This document shows, piece by piece, positions 42,358 to 51,125 of a stretch of 62,070 nucleotides of DNA. Numbering within the stretch: the stretch's first letter is position 1; each line of letters begins with the position of its first letter. The notes under the pieces were generated by a model. The model worked only from the letters and a program-made list of their open reading frames with translations. It was not told the origin of the DNA and ran no database searches. Origin of the DNA: Clostridium polyendosporum (GTDB lineage: Bacteria; Bacillota; Clostridia; Clostridiales; Clostridiaceae). The position numbers were made by a program, and so were the translations under genes. The stretch spans positions 1-62,070 of the forward strand of contig NZ_BOPZ01000023.1 of assembly GCF_018332455.1 (NCBI RefSeq). The letters run 5' to 3'.

Positions 42358-43410
42358 ATGGAAAATGTAGCTTATGCTACTGATCTACAAGTAGATTCAC
42401 AACGGTGGCTCCAGGAAAGAAAAAAGGGAATAACAGATGGTGTTAAATATGCTAAGAGATTCTACGGTCTAGAATGTGATGTTCTAATCAAAACAGCAGA
42501 TTTAGACCATAAAGACTGGTTAGAAGCTAGAAAGCTTGGTATCACGGGAACTGATTTAGGAGGTCTTACAGGAATAAGTAAGTATTCAACACCAATGAAG
42601 GTTTATCTTGATAAAGTTGGAGGCCTTGAACCAACAGAAGATAATGAAGCCATGTATTGGGGAAGAGTTATGGAAGATGTTATAGCTAAGGAATTTCAAG
42701 TTAGAAATAACGTGAAAGTCAATAGAGTTAATGTAATGTTGAAGCACCCTCAGTATGAATGGGCGTTAGGCAATATAGATAGGTTAATTACAAATAAAAA
42801 AGGTGAAAAAGGGATACTTGAAATTAAAACGGTTTCTGAATATATAAGAGATGCTTGGGAAGGTGAAGAGGTACCACCACAATATATGGTCCAACTTCAA
42901 TGGTATATGTTTGTTGCAGGAGTTAAGTTTGGTTATTTTGCAGCTCTTATTGGTGGGAATAAGTATGTTCATAAATATGTAGAGCGAGATGAAGAACTAA
43001 TTGAGATGCTAGTAAAGATAGCAAAGGACTTTTGGGAAAGTAATGTAGTGACTAAAAATCCACCATTGGTAGATGGAAGCGAAGCTTCAACAGAATTACT
43101 AAAAACATTATATCCAATAAGTGAAACAGGTTCAGAAATGATTCTTCCAGATGAAGCATTAGAACTTATAGAAAGAAGAGAAGAATTGAAAGGTCAAGCT
43201 AAAGAACTTGAGGTTCAAATAGGGGAATGTGAAAACAAACTTAAGGATCTTCTTAAAGAAAATGAAACTGGAATTTGTGGAGATCGAAAAGTTATTTGGA
43301 AATCTTCCAGTAGAACATCAATAGATAGCAAGAAGCTTAAGTTAGATCATCCAGACATCTATGAGCAGTATAGTAAAACTTTAAGCTTTAGAAAATTTGA
43401 TATTAAATAA
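42358..43410 (+). CDS. YqaJ-type viral exonuclease
   Basis: Resects double-stranded DNA ends for RecT-mediated annealing. A 350-residue protein. N-terminal WLEARKLGITGTDLGGLTGI is the YqaJ signature (W...R..GI..SD...). The nuclease centre is ALGNIDRLITNKKGEKGILE then IKTV (Asp...Glu-x-Lys). The C-terminal part is a charged helix with an ELKGQAKELEVQIGECENKL coiled coil. TTGGAGGG precedes the ATG; RecT follows within 16 bases. Confidence 0.9.
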   Translation: MENVAYATDLQVDSQRWLQERKKGITDGVKYAKRFYGLECDVLIKTADLDHKDWLEARKLGITGTDLGGLTGISKYSTPMKVYLDKVGGLEPTEDNEAMYWGRVMEDVIAKEFQVRNNVKVNRVNVMLKHPQYEWALGNIDRLITNKKGEKGILEIKTVSEYIRDAWEGEEVPPQYMVQLQWYMFVAGVKFGYFAALIGGNKYVHKYVERDEELIEMLVKIAKDFWESNVVTKNPPLVDGSEASTELLKTLYPISETGSEMILPDEALELIERREELKGQAKELEVQIGECENKLKDLLKENETGICGDRKVIWKSSSRTSIDSKKLKLDHPDIYEQYSKTLSFRKFDIK

Positions 43411-43425
43411 GGAGGAACATAAAAA

Positions 43426-44304
43426 GTGACAACAGCAAGTACATCAACAGTAAAAAATGCAATTAAAACTAAACAGGAGCAGGCGGTGACAAAAGCACCA
43501 GAAACAAGTTTTCAAGGATTAATAACGAATCAGCTTAAAAGTCAATTTAAAGCTATACAAAGCTTAGTACCTAAACATGTTACCCCAGAAAGGCTTTGTA
43601 GAATCAGCTTAAATGCAGTATCAAGAAATCCAAATTTAATGAATTGTGCTCCTGAAACTATAGTAGGCGCAATAGTAAACTGCGCATCACTAGGACTTGA
43701 ACCGAATCTTTTAGGCCACGCTTATATTGTACCATTTTGGAACAACAAAACAGGTAAGATGGAGGCACAATTTCAAATAGGGTATAAAGGCGCGTTAGAT
43801 CTTATTAGAAGAACAGGGCAAGTAAGTACTATATCAGCACATGAAGTTTATGAAGGGGATAAGTTTGAGTATGCTTATGGATTAGAAGAAAAGTTAATTC
43901 ATATTCCAAGTGGAGAAGATGATGAAGCTAAAATCACACATTTTTATGCGGCATATAAGCTTAAGGATGGTGGCACAGGTTTTCTAGTAATGAATAAAGC
44001 TCAAATAGATAAACACAGAGATAAGTTTACTAAGAGCAAAAACAAACAGGGTACAGTATTCGGACCATGGGCAGACCACTATGTAAGTATGGCTCTTAAG
44101 ACAGTAATTTTAAAATTAATAAAGTATATGCCTATTTCTATAGAACAAAATGAGACTCAAACAGCTATGGAAGCACTAGATAGAGATAATACAGTAATGA
44201 CAGTTAAGCAGCCAGATGAAAACTTAGGATTCGGAGATGCATACATTGAATCAGATTATGTAGTAAATGATCATGAAGAACAGGTAGAGCAAGTAATAGA
44301 ATAA
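43426..44304 (+). CDS. recT: RecT single-strand annealing protein
   Basis: Anneals single strands in phage recombination; partner of the YqaJ nuclease upstream. A 292-residue protein starting at GTG after AAGGAGGA. RecT family blocks are clear: LCRISLNAVSRNPNLMNCAP, VGAIVNCASLGLEPNLLGHA, QFQIGYKGALDLIRRTGQVS, GTVFGPWADHYVSMALKTVI. An acidic C-terminal tail follows. Complete. Confidence 0.95.
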   Translation: MTTASTSTVKNAIKTKQEQAVTKAPETSFQGLITNQLKSQFKAIQSLVPKHVTPERLCRISLNAVSRNPNLMNCAPETIVGAIVNCASLGLEPNLLGHAYIVPFWNNKTGKMEAQFQIGYKGALDLIRRTGQVSTISAHEVYEGDKFEYAYGLEEKLIHIPSGEDDEAKITHFYAAYKLKDGGTGFLVMNKAQIDKHRDKFTKSKNKQGTVFGPWADHYVSMALKTVILKLIKYMPISIEQNETQTAMEALDRDNTVMTVKQPDENLGFGDAYIESDYVVNDHEEQVEQVIE

Positions 44305-44326
44305 TAATGGAAGGAGTTAATGTTAA

Positions 44327-44539
44327 ATGTCAAGCTTAGCTATGAAAGGACTAATTGCAGGCTTTAATGCACAAATTAAAGCACTTAATGAGAACAATTT
44401 GAAAGTGTACGATGCTGATAATCCCGATTACTTCATAACTGGAATAGAGTACAGGGAAGATGAAGATAAACTTATATTTAGCACCCAAGAAGATCCAGAG
44501 GAATATCTAAAAATGATTAAAAGTGAAGGTGACAATTAA
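44327..44539 (+). CDS. Small hypothetical protein after recT
   Basis: A 70-residue acidic protein (GLIAGFNAQIKALNENNLKV, then IEYREDEDKLIFSTQEDPEE). The ATG follows GGAAGGAGTTAATGTTAA. It sits in the recombination operon; small acidic genes here may modulate recombination or replication. Function unknown. Confidence 0.6.
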   Translation: MSSLAMKGLIAGFNAQIKALNENNLKVYDADNPDYFITGIEYREDEDKLIFSTQEDPEEYLKMIKSEGDN

Positions 44540-44555
44540 TGCTTGGAAAATAGAA

Positions 44556-44630
44556 AAGCACCCATGCCCGCGGGTACTCTTCAAAATGTTTTCTAGATTT
44601 ATGGATATAGGCTTAGCCGAGCCTATGTCC
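44556..44630 (+). ncRNA. Candidate structured RNA after the recombination genes
   Basis: Two stems in a GC-rich island: ACCC/GGGT (44559-44562 with 44571-44574) and a perfect ATAGGCT/AGCCTAT (44607-44613 with 44620-44626) enclosed by GGAT...GTCC. No T-run follows, so not a plain terminator. May be an mRNA-processing site or small RNA. Confidence 0.35.
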
Positions 44631-44753
44631 TCATTATATTAGATTACTTCACTATAAACAAGACATTTTTAGTATATGCAATTATTGGATTTAATATTCA
44701 AAAGGGATGAGGAAATAAGGACAAAAGTAAATATAAAAGATATTTTAGCAGCG

Positions 44754-44813
44754 ATGTTATTCTCAAGTTTAATAGTTTGGTGCCTAACGATGATAACTAT
44801 AAGTGTGTATTAA
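44754..44813 (+). other. Tiny membrane-peptide reading frame
   Basis: An ATG opens 19 codons (MLFSSLIVWCLTMITISVY) before a TAA at 44811. The coding look extends 11 codons upstream through an ATA (RTKVNIKDILAA), after AGGGATGAGGAA. Could be a small membrane protein with an altered start; weak evidence. Confidence 0.25.
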
Positions 44814-44867
44814 AAGGTTTAAACAAAAGATATTAGGACAAGTTGCTTAAGGATAGGGAGTGAGAAG

Positions 44868-45809
44868 ATGGCTGAAATTAAGTGGATAAAGATAACTACC
44901 AATATGTTTGATGATGAAAAAATAAAGTTGATAGATGCAATGCCTGAGAAAGATACAATCCACTATATTTGGATTAGATTATTAGTTCAAGCAGGAAAAA
45001 CAAATGCAAATGGATATATCTTTCTAAATGAAAATGTTCCATATACCGAGGAGATGCTTGCAACAATATTCAATAGACCATTACAAAGCGTGAGACTTGC
45101 TCTTACAACACTTAAAAGTTTTGGGATGATACAAATTTCAGATAATCACCTTATTAAAATATCAAATTGGGAAAAGCATCAGAATATCGAGGGAATGGAA
45201 AAAGTCAGAGAACAAAATAGGCTTAGAAAACAAAAACAAAGAGAGAAAGAAAAAGCATTGTTGCAGCCAACTAAGGATGAAATAGGTGTGACAGATAACA
45301 CTAGTTCCGTGATGTCACGTGACAATCACGCTATAGAAGGAGAAGTAGAAGGAGATATAGATATAGAAGTAGATAGTAATACTACTACTCCTACTAATGA
45401 CAACCAAGAGGTTAGTAGTGACTATAAATTATTCTTTGATAATAATATGGGACATTTAATAACCCCTTTTGAACTTCAAACTTTGATAAGTTATGAGGAA
45501 GATGGCATGGAGCCAGCAGTAATAACTTTAGCGTTGCAGCAATCAGTAGAGGCAAATGTACGAGATATTAGATATGTTAAGAAAATTTTAGATAGATGGT
45601 TAGCTAATAAAATAACTACGGTTAAAGCAGTTTTACTAGATAGAAAGAATTTTGAGAGTAAGAAGAACAGTGATAGCAAAAGTACAGCTGGAAAGGATAA
45701 TAAAAAACAATACCAATCAGGGAAAGGTTTGAGATTTACAGATTATGAGCAAAGAGAATATGACTATAATGCTTTAGAGAAAAAATTGCTTGGATGGGAT
45801 GATCAATAG
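44868..45809 (+). CDS. Phage replication initiator / replisome organizer
   Basis: A 313-residue protein that starts phage DNA replication and probably loads the host helicase. The N-terminal domain (~1-120) has the replisome organiser signature: EIKWIKITTNMFDDEKIKLI, IWIRLLVQAGKTNANGYIFL, SVRLALTTLKSFGMIQI and KISNWEKHQN. A basic linker follows, then the DnaD-like C-terminal domain (NNMGHLITPFELQTLISYEE, AVITLALQQSVEANV, ILDRWLANKITTV). The origin usually lies in such genes; a repetitive TACTACTCCTACTAA-like stretch occurs near 45,380-45,400. GGGAGTGAGA precedes the ATG. Confidence 0.9.
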   Translation: MAEIKWIKITTNMFDDEKIKLIDAMPEKDTIHYIWIRLLVQAGKTNANGYIFLNENVPYTEEMLATIFNRPLQSVRLALTTLKSFGMIQISDNHLIKISNWEKHQNIEGMEKVREQNRLRKQKQREKEKALLQPTKDEIGVTDNTSSVMSRDNHAIEGEVEGDIDIEVDSNTTTPTNDNQEVSSDYKLFFDNNMGHLITPFELQTLISYEEDGMEPAVITLALQQSVEANVRDIRYVKKILDRWLANKITTVKAVLLDRKNFESKKNSDSKSTAGKDNKKQYQSGKGLRFTDYEQREYDYNALEKKLLGWDDQ

Positions 45810-45918
45810 AAATTGAACTATAGAGGAGGGATCAATAATGGCAGTAGCATTCTTGTTTTTACACAAATAAAGTTACGTTAAGTTGGAACCTATTTATTGT
45901 GAATGAAGGGGTGGGGAG

Positions 45919-46275
45919 ATGGAGGAATTAAGACAGGAACTCCATAAGTATATTGAAGAAGTTGGTATAAGTAATCTGACTAATGAAAAGACAGTTCAGT
46001 TAAGCCAGAAGTTAGATATTGAAGTAGTGGAAGCTATGAAAAAAATAAATAATAAAATTAATTTTGAAAGGGTGTTAAGTGTGGAAAAAAATTATAAGTT
46101 AGAGGTTGAAGTATTAAAAGGTGAAGTCGAAAGATTAAAGGAAGAAAATGTTAATTTAAGAATGGCTGTATGTGATGTATACATGAAGAATCTAGGATTA
46201 AAGAAAATAGTTGATAACTATCAATGCCTTGAAAAATTCCATGAGTTAGGAGTTATAGTTGTTCATGGGCGTTAA
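45919..46275 (+). CDS. Spo0E-like protein fused to a coiled coil
   Basis: A 118-residue protein. The first ~40 residues (EELRQELHKYIEEVGISNLT, VQLSQKLDIEVVEAM) have the Spo0E-family helix pair and its SxxLD signature; Spo0E proteins remove phosphate from Spo0A~P and block sporulation. The rest is a Glu/Lys coiled coil (KLEVEVLKGEVERLKEENVN). An internal GTG at 46081 behind GAAAGGG could also make the coiled coil alone. AAGGGGTGGGG precedes the ATG. Could delay host sporulation during infection; inference. Confidence 0.7.
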   Translation: MEELRQELHKYIEEVGISNLTNEKTVQLSQKLDIEVVEAMKKINNKINFERVLSVEKNYKLEVEVLKGEVERLKEENVNLRMAVCDVYMKNLGLKKIVDNYQCLEKFHELGVIVVHGR

Positions 46276-46390
46276 GAATGCAGTCGAATTGGTTGTAAAA
46301 TTATATTTTGCAGGGTACACAGTTGCTGAAGCTCTTAAAAAAGTTAAGGGGGGACCAGTATGCATAATTTTGAACCAGGACAGAAAGTAG
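46265..46390 (+). CDS. 41-residue protein overlapping both neighbours
   Basis: Overlaps the stop of the Spo0E-like gene and the first 31 bases of the next gene. Reads MGVKNAVELVVKLYFAGYTV then AEALKKVKGG, with hydrophobic helix character. The ribosome-binding site is poor, so coupling to the upstream gene would be needed. Short overlapping genes of this kind are common in clostridial phage early regions. Confidence 0.5.
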   Translation: MGVKNAVELVVKLYFAGYTVAEALKKVKGGPVCIILNQDRK

Positions 46391-46575
46391 TAGTAAAATG
46401 CAATACTCTAAAAGGAAATGATGAAAATAGAATAAACAGAAGAAAAGTTGCTAGAAAAGCAAGGTTTTTAGATAGAGTGAATGGATTTTATCTTGTAGAA
46501 ATAATGAAAAATAGAAAGCCCTTGTATAAGGAGTGTATCTGGTCAGAAGATATTATGGGGGTGCTTTCAAAATGA
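46360..46575 (+). CDS. Small basic hypothetical protein
   Basis: A 71-residue, Lys/Arg-rich protein (INRRKVARKARFLDRVNGFY, then MKNRKPLYKECIWSED). GGGGGGACC precedes the ATG. The pattern 'F.PGQKVVVKC' at the start and the conserved KxxFxD...GF..V.....G.Y.EC/I.D is seen in small beta-barrel-like phage proteins. Function unknown. Confidence 0.6.
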   Translation: MHNFEPGQKVVVKCNTLKGNDENRINRRKVARKARFLDRVNGFYLVEIMKNRKPLYKECIWSEDIMGVLSK

Positions 46576-46874
46576 AATTGATGGTGTTAGATAGAAATAT
46601 AAAAACTGGTGAAAGCAATGATTCAGATACAATCGAAGCTATTAAAGAAAAATTCAAAGAAGAAGTGAATGAATTGTTACAAGCATTTGAAAGTAGAGAT
46701 TGGATAAGTATAGCTGAAGAATCATTTGATGTAATACAGACACTTCTAAGAGTATTTAAGCTTATGTTAAAAGAGGGATATGACATTGAGCAGCTAAATA
46801 AAAGACATAACAAAAAATTGGTTAATAGAGGCTGGATGGCTAAGACTATTCTAGAGGTTTTGGTTAAAAAATAA
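46572..46874 (+). CDS. MazG-like nucleotide pyrophosphohydrolase
   Basis: A 100-residue, all-alpha protein. EKFKEEVNELLQAFESRDWI and EESFDVIQTLLRVFK give the ExxE...ExxD metal-binding pattern of the MazG/dUTPase-like superfamily. It would clear non-canonical or alarmone nucleotides during phage growth. ATG 46572 overlaps the upstream stop (ATGA) and follows GGGGG; the frame is open 13 codons further upstream without a site. Confidence 0.75.
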   Translation: MKLMVLDRNIKTGESNDSDTIEAIKEKFKEEVNELLQAFESRDWISIAEESFDVIQTLLRVFKLMLKEGYDIEQLNKRHNKKLVNRGWMAKTILEVLVKK

Positions 46875-46954
46875 GGTAGACAAGCTTTTGTGAGAGTAGG
46901 AGTATAACTTCCTATTCTCATATGACAATCAATATCTATAGAACGAGGTGTAAA

Positions 46955-47107
46955 ATGAAGAATGGTAAGGTATTAACACTTAAAGAAAAGAAGCTGCTTA
47001 CAAAGGAAGGACTTAATCCGGATGAGTGGTTAAGAACTAAGAAAACATCTCAACACTTAGAATTTGTACACCGAACTGATGATAAAACTTTCACTTTAAG
47101 AGTTTAG
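46955..47107 (+). CDS. DUF6906-like small phage protein
   Basis: A 50-residue protein: KNGKVLTLKEKKLLTKEGLN, PDEWLRTKKTSQHLEFVHRT. This pattern ('G..lT..QKk.I...gLNp..WLv.k.....l.ivhR') matches the small DUF6906 family of Firmicutes phages. ATG 46955 follows GAACGAGGTG; the earlier ATG at 46922 lacks a site. Function unknown. Confidence 0.7.
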   Translation: MKNGKVLTLKEKKLLTKEGLNPDEWLRTKKTSQHLEFVHRTDDKTFTLRV

Positions 47108-47125
47108 GATGGGGAGGGGACCAAG

Positions 47126-47287
47126 ATGACTAATAAAGAGAAAGCAGAAAAGACATATAAGGACCTTCAACATAGAAAAGAGATTAGAGAAAAGAAGAAA
47201 GAGTCAGAGTTTTATGAAAGTCTTTGGTATAGAGTTCAAGTTTGCAGTCGTGGAAGATGTAAGCACAAAGAGAAGAAATACCGTTAG
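47126..47287 (+). CDS. Small basic hypothetical protein
   Basis: A 53-residue, strongly charged helical protein (MTNKEKAEKTYKDLQHRKEI) with a C-terminal CSRGRCKHKEKK that contains two Cys. GGGGAGGGGACC precedes the ATG. It fits between the DUF6906-like and RusA genes with normal spacing. Confidence 0.55.
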   Translation: MTNKEKAEKTYKDLQHRKEIREKKKESEFYESLWYRVQVCSRGRCKHKEKKYR

Positions 47288-47302
47288 GAAGAAGGTAATG
47301 TG

Positions 47303-47713
47303 ATGATTAAAGTAACAATTCTAGGAGATCCAAAAGGTAAGGGTAGGCCAAGAATGAGTACAAAGTCTGGAGTAGCATACACACCTAAAGATACCATAAT
47401 GTATGAGAATCTTGTAAGGCATGAATATGCTGCTCAAAGAGGAGAGAAGCTTTTAGGAGCTATTAATGCTAAAATAACAGCATTTTATTCAATACCTAAG
47501 AGTGTAAGTAAAAAGAAAAGACAAGAGATGATTGAAGGCAAAATAAGACCAATTAAAAAGCCGGATACTGATAATGTAGCAAAAATAGTCTTAGATAGCT
47601 TAAATAAAATAGCTTTTGATGATGATAGTCAGGTAGTTAGTTTAAGCGTAGATAAATATTACTCCGATAATCCAAGAGTTGAACTTACTTTGGAGAGTGT
47701 TCAAAATGCGTGA
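47303..47713 (+). CDS. rusA: RusA-family Holliday junction resolvase
   Basis: Resolves branched DNA before packaging. A 136-residue protein with the RusA fold markers: VTILGDPKGKGRPRM, KKPDTDNVAKIVLDSLN (Asp pair) and IAFDDDSQVVSLSVDKYYS (Asp residues of the active site). ATG 47303 is used; GTG 47300 just upstream in frame would add one Met. Overlaps the next gene by 8 bases. Confidence 0.92.
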   Translation: MIKVTILGDPKGKGRPRMSTKSGVAYTPKDTIMYENLVRHEYAAQRGEKLLGAINAKITAFYSIPKSVSKKKRQEMIEGKIRPIKKPDTDNVAKIVLDSLNKIAFDDDSQVVSLSVDKYYSDNPRVELTLESVQNA

Positions 47714-48503
47714 ATTTGAAAAGCTATTAAAATTATCAAGTTTATCTGTAGCAGAAAAGAAGAGTGTAGGCAATTTCATTAAAGGATTAACACCAAATAG
47801 ATTACACATTATAGACATTATGACAAAAACAATAGCAGAAGTTGAATATAAAAAGTTTACTGAAAGACTAACAGAATCAATATCTACAGCAATAATAGCA
47901 TCTTTACTTCTTAACACAAATTTAAGTTTAGTTGAGATAAAGAAAAGTCTAGATGAAACTTGGGATCTGCTTAATGAGGATTCGGAAGTAATAAATAAAT
48001 TTAAAAATCAATATGGAGGAGATATTGATATGGCAAAAAAGAAGATTGAACAATACCAAGAGCAAATAGCAGAGAAGTGCGAGAAATTATTAAAGAACGG
48101 ATTAAGAAATCAAAGACAAGCAGTGCAGATGTTAAAAACTCATTTCCCAGAGCTATCCCCAGCTATGCTAGGCACTGCTTGGGGTGAATGCAAAGATAAG
48201 TATTTAAATCAAATAGAGGAGAATGAAGAGGCTGAAATTAAGTTTGAGAATCAGGAAGAAAAAGAAGCTGTAGAAGAAATTATGAAAATAATTGAGGGTG
48301 AGGAGAAAGTTGAAATGGTTAAAAAGATAGAAACAGAAACTAAGGTAGAAAGTAAATTAAAAATCAAGAAGATGGTTGTTGAAGGTGAAAATGGAGTAGA
48401 ACTTAAAAGGGATGGAGGTATTATAGCCTTTGATAATGAAGGTCAATTAGATGAATGGATATTAGAGTTTAAGCAAGTATTTGCAATGAGAAAAGCAAAT
48501 TAA
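47706..48503 (+). CDS. Hypothetical early protein with acidic coiled-coil tail
   Basis: A 265-residue protein. Residues 1-150 are helical (REFEKLLKLSSLSVAEKKSV, SISTAIIASLLLNTNLSLVE); the middle includes GLRNQRQAVQMLKTHFPELS; the C-terminal ~90 residues are Glu/Lys-rich with repeated KIETETKVESKLK. The stop of rusA overlaps its ATG (coupled). No family recognised. May be replication- or regulation-linked by location. Confidence 0.6.
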   Translation: MREFEKLLKLSSLSVAEKKSVGNFIKGLTPNRLHIIDIMTKTIAEVEYKKFTERLTESISTAIIASLLLNTNLSLVEIKKSLDETWDLLNEDSEVINKFKNQYGGDIDMAKKKIEQYQEQIAEKCEKLLKNGLRNQRQAVQMLKTHFPELSPAMLGTAWGECKDKYLNQIEENEEAEIKFENQEEKEAVEEIMKIIEGEEKVEMVKKIETETKVESKLKIKKMVVEGENGVELKRDGGIIAFDNEGQLDEWILEFKQVFAMRKAN

Positions 48504-48553
48504 TACTGTAGGTTGGGCAGTAACTGTTTGTGCAAAACCACTAAGGAGGCGCA

Positions 48554-48925
48554 ATGAAATTTGAAATAGAACCAACTGAATATGATGAGATATTTAAAGA
48601 AGATCTGAATCTGTGCTATGAAGTAGCTGAATCGTATGTAAATTTAAATTCAGAGAATTATGCAGGAGCTTTTGAATTAAGTAAAAATGCATGGATACTG
48701 GCTGATAGGGGGGCAAATCTTTCAGCAGAAGCTTCAAAGTTAGCATTAAGTTACAAGGTGGGTAAAACTGATTTAAAAGATTTCTGCTATAGAAAGTATA
48801 AGTTAATGGAATATATACATGAAATGTCCAGAATTGTCTGGAGATATGGCCAAGAAAAAAGTGATAAGAAGTATCAAGTGTGGTTTGCTCGCAGAGAACT
48901 AAATAATCCTGATACAGCTCTGTGA
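48554..48925 (+). CDS. Hypothetical early protein
   Basis: A 123-residue, alpha-helical protein (EPTEYDEIFKEDLNLCYEVA, FELSKNAWILADRGANLSAE, KYKLMEYIHEMSRIVWRYG). AAGGAGGCGCA precedes the ATG. Position next to the TPR gene. Function unknown. Confidence 0.6.
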   Translation: MKFEIEPTEYDEIFKEDLNLCYEVAESYVNLNSENYAGAFELSKNAWILADRGANLSAEASKLALSYKVGKTDLKDFCYRKYKLMEYIHEMSRIVWRYGQEKSDKKYQVWFARRELNNPDTAL

Positions 48926-48966
48926 GTCTACTCTTAAATAATTTTATCGTAAATGGGGAGGGTGTT

Positions 48967-49335
48967 ATGAGAAAAATCAATAACTTTAGGAGAGGCAATG
49001 AGCTTTATTTAGATAAAAAATATCTAGAAGCACTATCATATTACATTATGTCTATAGAAACAGAGGACATGAAAGAAGTAGCTTTATATAATGTAGGGAC
49101 TTGTTATTTAAAGCTTAAGAAATATGAAAAAGCGATTGAGTATTATAAAAAAGTGTTAGAAATGAATAGTTATCATCAAAAAGCTCATTTTAATTTGGCT
49201 GTAAGTTATTCACATATTAATAGCAGTAAAGGTGCCTATAGGCATTTCAATATAGCCCTAGCACTAGATAATTCAGATAAGGAGTGTAAGAAGGCAATAA
49301 GGATTCTAGAAAAAGAAAAATTAGTGTGTAGGTAA
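48967..49335 (+). CDS. Tetratricopeptide-repeat protein
   Basis: A 122-residue protein with two to three TPR units: GNELYLDKKYLEALSYYIMS, VGTCYLKLKKYEKAIEYYKK and FNLAVSYSHINSSKGAYRHF. TPRs bind partner peptides, often in regulatory pathways. ATG 48967 follows GGGGAGGGTGTT; the frame extends upstream to 48922 without a site. The partner is unknown. Confidence 0.72.
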   Translation: MRKINNFRRGNELYLDKKYLEALSYYIMSIETEDMKEVALYNVGTCYLKLKKYEKAIEYYKKVLEMNSYHQKAHFNLAVSYSHINSSKGAYRHFNIALALDNSDKECKKAIRILEKEKLVCR

Positions 49336-49365
49336 TAAAGCTGTAGGCGAAAAAGGGGTGATAGA

Positions 49366-49902
49366 ATGATAGATAAAGAGATATTTAGAAAGACCGAAGG
49401 TAGGCTATATAGACATTACAAGCAATTAAAGCTTATACAGAAGCTTAAGAATAAAGTAGTTCTACTATGGAAACAGAAAGAGCAGATACAGAAAGAAAAA
49501 GTGGAATTAAAATATCTTGATATAGAAGCAGGGTTAAACATGGGAATAGATTATAGCAGAGAAAAAGTACAAAGTAGTTCAGATGGATCCAGTGAGGCAG
49601 AAAGAGAAACTATAAAGTACATTGAAGATTTAGACAAGCAGTATAAAAATACAGTAAAGAAAATGTTAAAGATTAATGCAAGAATAAGAGAAATAGAATT
49701 ACAAGTCCAGGATATGCAGTTTAATCTTTCTATGTTAAGTGAAGAATCAAAGAGATTCGTAGAGTGGAAGTATGGGGAATGTAAATCCATAGAATGGATA
49801 GCTACAGAAATGTATGCAGGAGCTAGAAGTACAGCATATAGGAAAAGAGATGAGCTTATGGGGGACATAGCTAATTGGAGTAATATCATAAAGCAAATAT
49901 AA
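49366..49902 (+). CDS. ArpU/RinA-like late transcription regulator
   Basis: A 178-residue protein. A long helical N-terminal part (QLKLIQKLKNKVVLLWKQKE, QYKNTVKKMLKINARIREIE) is followed by a sigma-region-4-like HTH: LSEESKRFVEWKYGECKSIE, WIATEMYAGARSTAYRKRDE. Proteins of this type sit at the end of the early region and switch on the terminase and head genes. AAAAAGGGGTGATAGA precedes the ATG. Target promoter not identified. Confidence 0.75.
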   Translation: MIDKEIFRKTEGRLYRHYKQLKLIQKLKNKVVLLWKQKEQIQKEKVELKYLDIEAGLNMGIDYSREKVQSSSDGSSEAERETIKYIEDLDKQYKNTVKKMLKINARIREIELQVQDMQFNLSMLSEESKRFVEWKYGECKSIEWIATEMYAGARSTAYRKRDELMGDIANWSNIIKQI

Positions 49903-50153
49903 TCCAACGTAATTATTGAATCTGAAAATATAAATAATTTTCTTTAAAAATGAATAATGTGGTAATAAAAAAATAAGATTATTTGCTATGCTAAATAAAA
50001 GGGTAATAGAATAACATGAAATAATGGAATATATGTTATAATTATTATATTAAAAGGTGTTATAAGAAAAAAGTGGTAGTTGACTACGAGTTATAAGTGA
50101 TAACTGAAAATCACAATTTTTATTAATTTATTATAGTCAGAGGGAGAAAAACT

Positions 50154-51125
50154 ATGATAAGGAAGGAAATAGATGAACTAAGAAAGAAACAATTAGAAGA
50201 GACAAATTATTTGTATTCAACAAATTTGCAGAGAAAGATTTTTAATCCACCTAATGAAGAAATACATGACTTTCTTTGTTTTTGGTCTGATTTATTGGGA
50301 TTTGGAAATGATTTATTTAAAAACAATTGGGATTTAGGTTTGGACGGATTTAAAAAAATTAGGAACAGACTTCTTGATGCTCATAATATGTTAATTTCAA
50401 ATATCGATATTAATCATAATACGAAAGGATTAATATTGAATGATGGGATATGTCAAATAATGAGATGCGATTATAACATCAAAGAGATTGATTATATAAG
50501 TTGGTTAACAAAGCTTGGATTATATTTTCTTAGCTGTGTTAAAACGCATATTGCAATTAATATAATTGAAAAAGAAAATAAATATCCTGGTACTCGTAGT
50601 GTTTTAGCTTATGGCAAAGGTATAAAATATTTAACAGATCAAATAACATTTGATGATTTTGTATTTAATTATACAAAACCTGATCCAGAAGGTATAAGTA
50701 CTGTAGCTAGAGAAATTGGAAATCCTATTAAGTTATATAATCCTAGTGAGTTGCAAATGAACACAGCTTTTTCTAAGTCATATATTTTAGAATCATTAGG
50801 AAGTGACTATGGAATTTGTGGAAATGAATTGTATATTGATAAATCAGTTTTTGATTTTATATCTGAGTATATAAAAATGTCTCATACTAATGCGCATTTT
50901 ATAGAAAAAGATGATTGTTATCAATACTTAGTACCATATGAATTAGATGACATAAATAAGGTTTATTTTGGGTTTAAGCTATCAAAGAAAACTGTAGAAA
51001 TAGATTATAAAGATTGGAAAACTACTGTATATAAAGTTATTGCTTTCTATCCACATGATGAGCCTATAGATGAGTTTGAGTTTGATTTATATGATTATAA
51101 AGAAAACGTTTGGGTTACCTATTAA
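50154..51125 (+). CDS. Unknown 323-residue cargo protein
   Basis: A soluble protein with no family recognised. It has helical beginnings (EIDELRKKQLEETNYLYSTN), an acidic C-terminus (HDEPIDEFEFDLYDY), and separate promoter-like AT-rich DNA upstream. It lies between the late-gene activator and the terminase, where phages often hold inserted cargo. Confidence 0.6.
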   Translation: MIRKEIDELRKKQLEETNYLYSTNLQRKIFNPPNEEIHDFLCFWSDLLGFGNDLFKNNWDLGLDGFKKIRNRLLDAHNMLISNIDINHNTKGLILNDGICQIMRCDYNIKEIDYISWLTKLGLYFLSCVKTHIAINIIEKENKYPGTRSVLAYGKGIKYLTDQITFDDFVFNYTKPDPEGISTVAREIGNPIKLYNPSELQMNTAFSKSYILESLGSDYGICGNELYIDKSVFDFISEYIKMSHTNAHFIEKDDCYQYLVPYELDDINKVYFGFKLSKKTVEIDYKDWKTTVYKVIAFYPHDEPIDEFEFDLYDYKENVWVTY

